Shown: positions 32,399-32,808 of the stretch, piece after piece
Layout: each line of letters opens with the position of its first letter
Numbering within the stretch: the first letter of the stretch is position 1
Assembly (NCBI GenBank): GCA_026983675.1
Contig: JALSTP010000196.1
Coordinates: 1-32,808, forward strand
Length of the DNA: 32,808 nt
Source of the DNA: Sedimenticola sp.
GTDB taxonomy: Bacteria > Pseudomonadota > Gammaproteobacteria > Chromatiales > Chromatiaceae
Reading direction: 5' to 3'
Program-made: the position numbers and the translations under genes
Notes under the pieces: generated by a model
What the model was told of the DNA's origin: nothing
What the model saw: the letters and a program-made list of their open reading frames with translations, nothing else
Databases searched by the model: none

Positions 32399-32808
32399 TC
32401 AGTCAGAGGGCTTGTCCGGGGCGGCCGCCACTTTAGCCGGCTGGACGGTAGGCCCGGGTGTTGGCGCCTTTGCCGGCGCAGCTTCTGGCGTCACGGGGGT
32501 GACGGGGGCTTTTGGCGTTTTGTCTGTCACGGTCTTGGTATCGGATGCCGGTGGGGAGGACGGTATCTTGGTCTCCCCGGTTGTGTCCGCAGTACGTTTT
32601 GCGCGCCGTGGGCTGATGGTCCGTTTGACCTTGGGTTTTTCCTCCGCTTTGGTGGGTGTTTCAGGACGGGAGGTATCGGTCTTCTCCTTCGGGGACTTGG
32701 CCTCCGCCGCGACCTTGGCGCGCGAGGTGCTGCCCGCTCGGCGGTGGCCTGCCAGGGTTTTCGCTACGGGTTTTTCCTCTGCATTGGCCGGTGTTTGCGA
32801 ACTCGCTG
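32399..32808 (-). CDS. rne: Partial CDS, probable RNase E C-terminal tail
   Basis: Only the last 135 codons are in the window; the gene continues beyond the right edge. The reading is low-complexity: alternating lysine, alanine, proline and threonine, for example PANAEEKPVAKTLAGHRRA, TPTKAEEKPKVKRTISPRRA and TPEAAPAKAPTPGPTV, ending APDKPSD. The basic clusters (RR, KRT, PRRAKR) and Pro/Ala/Glu-rich spacers resemble the unstructured scaffold half of RNase E. The gene order kdsB-ptp-(murB)-rne in Pseudomonas supports this. The catalytic half is not visible, so another disordered protein remains possible. Confidence 0.55.
   Translation of the reverse strand, partial: ASSQTPANAEEKPVAKTLAGHRRAGSTSRAKVAAEAKSPKEKTDTSRPETPTKAEEKPKVKRTISPRRAKRTADTTGETKIPSSPPASDTKTVTDKTPKAPVTPVTPEAAPAKAPTPGPTVQPAKVAAAPDKPSD

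Overview
The window is about 33 kb of GC-rich chromosome. Gene families and gene order point to a gammaproteobacterium, probably Chromatiales or Ectothiorhodospiraceae-like. The evidence is a System I cytochrome c maturation cluster with separate ccmH and ccmI, an Escherichia-like napFDAGHBC order, and a lolC-lolD / comEC / exbB-exbD-lpxK-ycaR-kdsB-ptp-rne block like that of Pseudomonas. The lineage is inferred from synteny only. No rRNA, tRNA, CRISPR array or intact transposase gene was seen.

Region 1 (137-7161, minus strand) is a complete ccmABCDEFGHI operon with overlapping or near-overlapping genes. It includes a 59-residue ccmD that is easy to miss. Region 2 (7406-13826, plus strand) is the periplasmic nitrate reductase operon napFDAGHBC. 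It is divergent from ccm across a 244-bp region that holds one good FNR-type half-site pair. The ccm products attach haem to NapB and NapC, so the shared control region makes functional sense. moaA (molybdenum cofactor synthesis, needed by NapA) follows downstream. Two strong hairpins lie between nap cistrons and a third follows napC.

Region 3 (15.1-20.4 kb) is a patchwork. It holds a secreted DsrE-like protein, a short-type S-adenosylhomocysteinase, a decayed HAD hydrolase pseudogene, a hemerythrin-domain fusion protein, and several non-autonomous repeats. Region 4 (19.1-22.6 kb, minus strand) is a small operon: a BamE-like lipid/periplasmic protein, agmatine deiminase, N-carbamoylputrescine amidase, and a third gene of unknown function. 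That third gene is split by a 160-bp MITE-like element. Region 5 (22.7-32.8 kb) is a conserved envelope block: LolC/E and LolD (lipoprotein export), a DUF2062 membrane protein, ComEC (DNA uptake), ExbB/ExbD, LpxK and KdsB (lipid A and Kdo), a YcaR/Trm112-like protein, a low-molecular-weight phosphatase, and the C-terminus of a probable RNase E at the edge.

The most unusual signal is a set of three repeat families (A, B and C below), at least two of them with terminal inverted repeats. Family C has two copies 155/160 identical in opposite orientation, each flanked by CTAG. One copy breaks a gene that is exactly restored in frame by removing the element plus one CTAG. The other copies of B and C, and a short repeat after moaA, sit exactly at stop codons of host genes. 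One copy of family A contains a 65-bp arm of family B, which suggests recombination or nested insertion.
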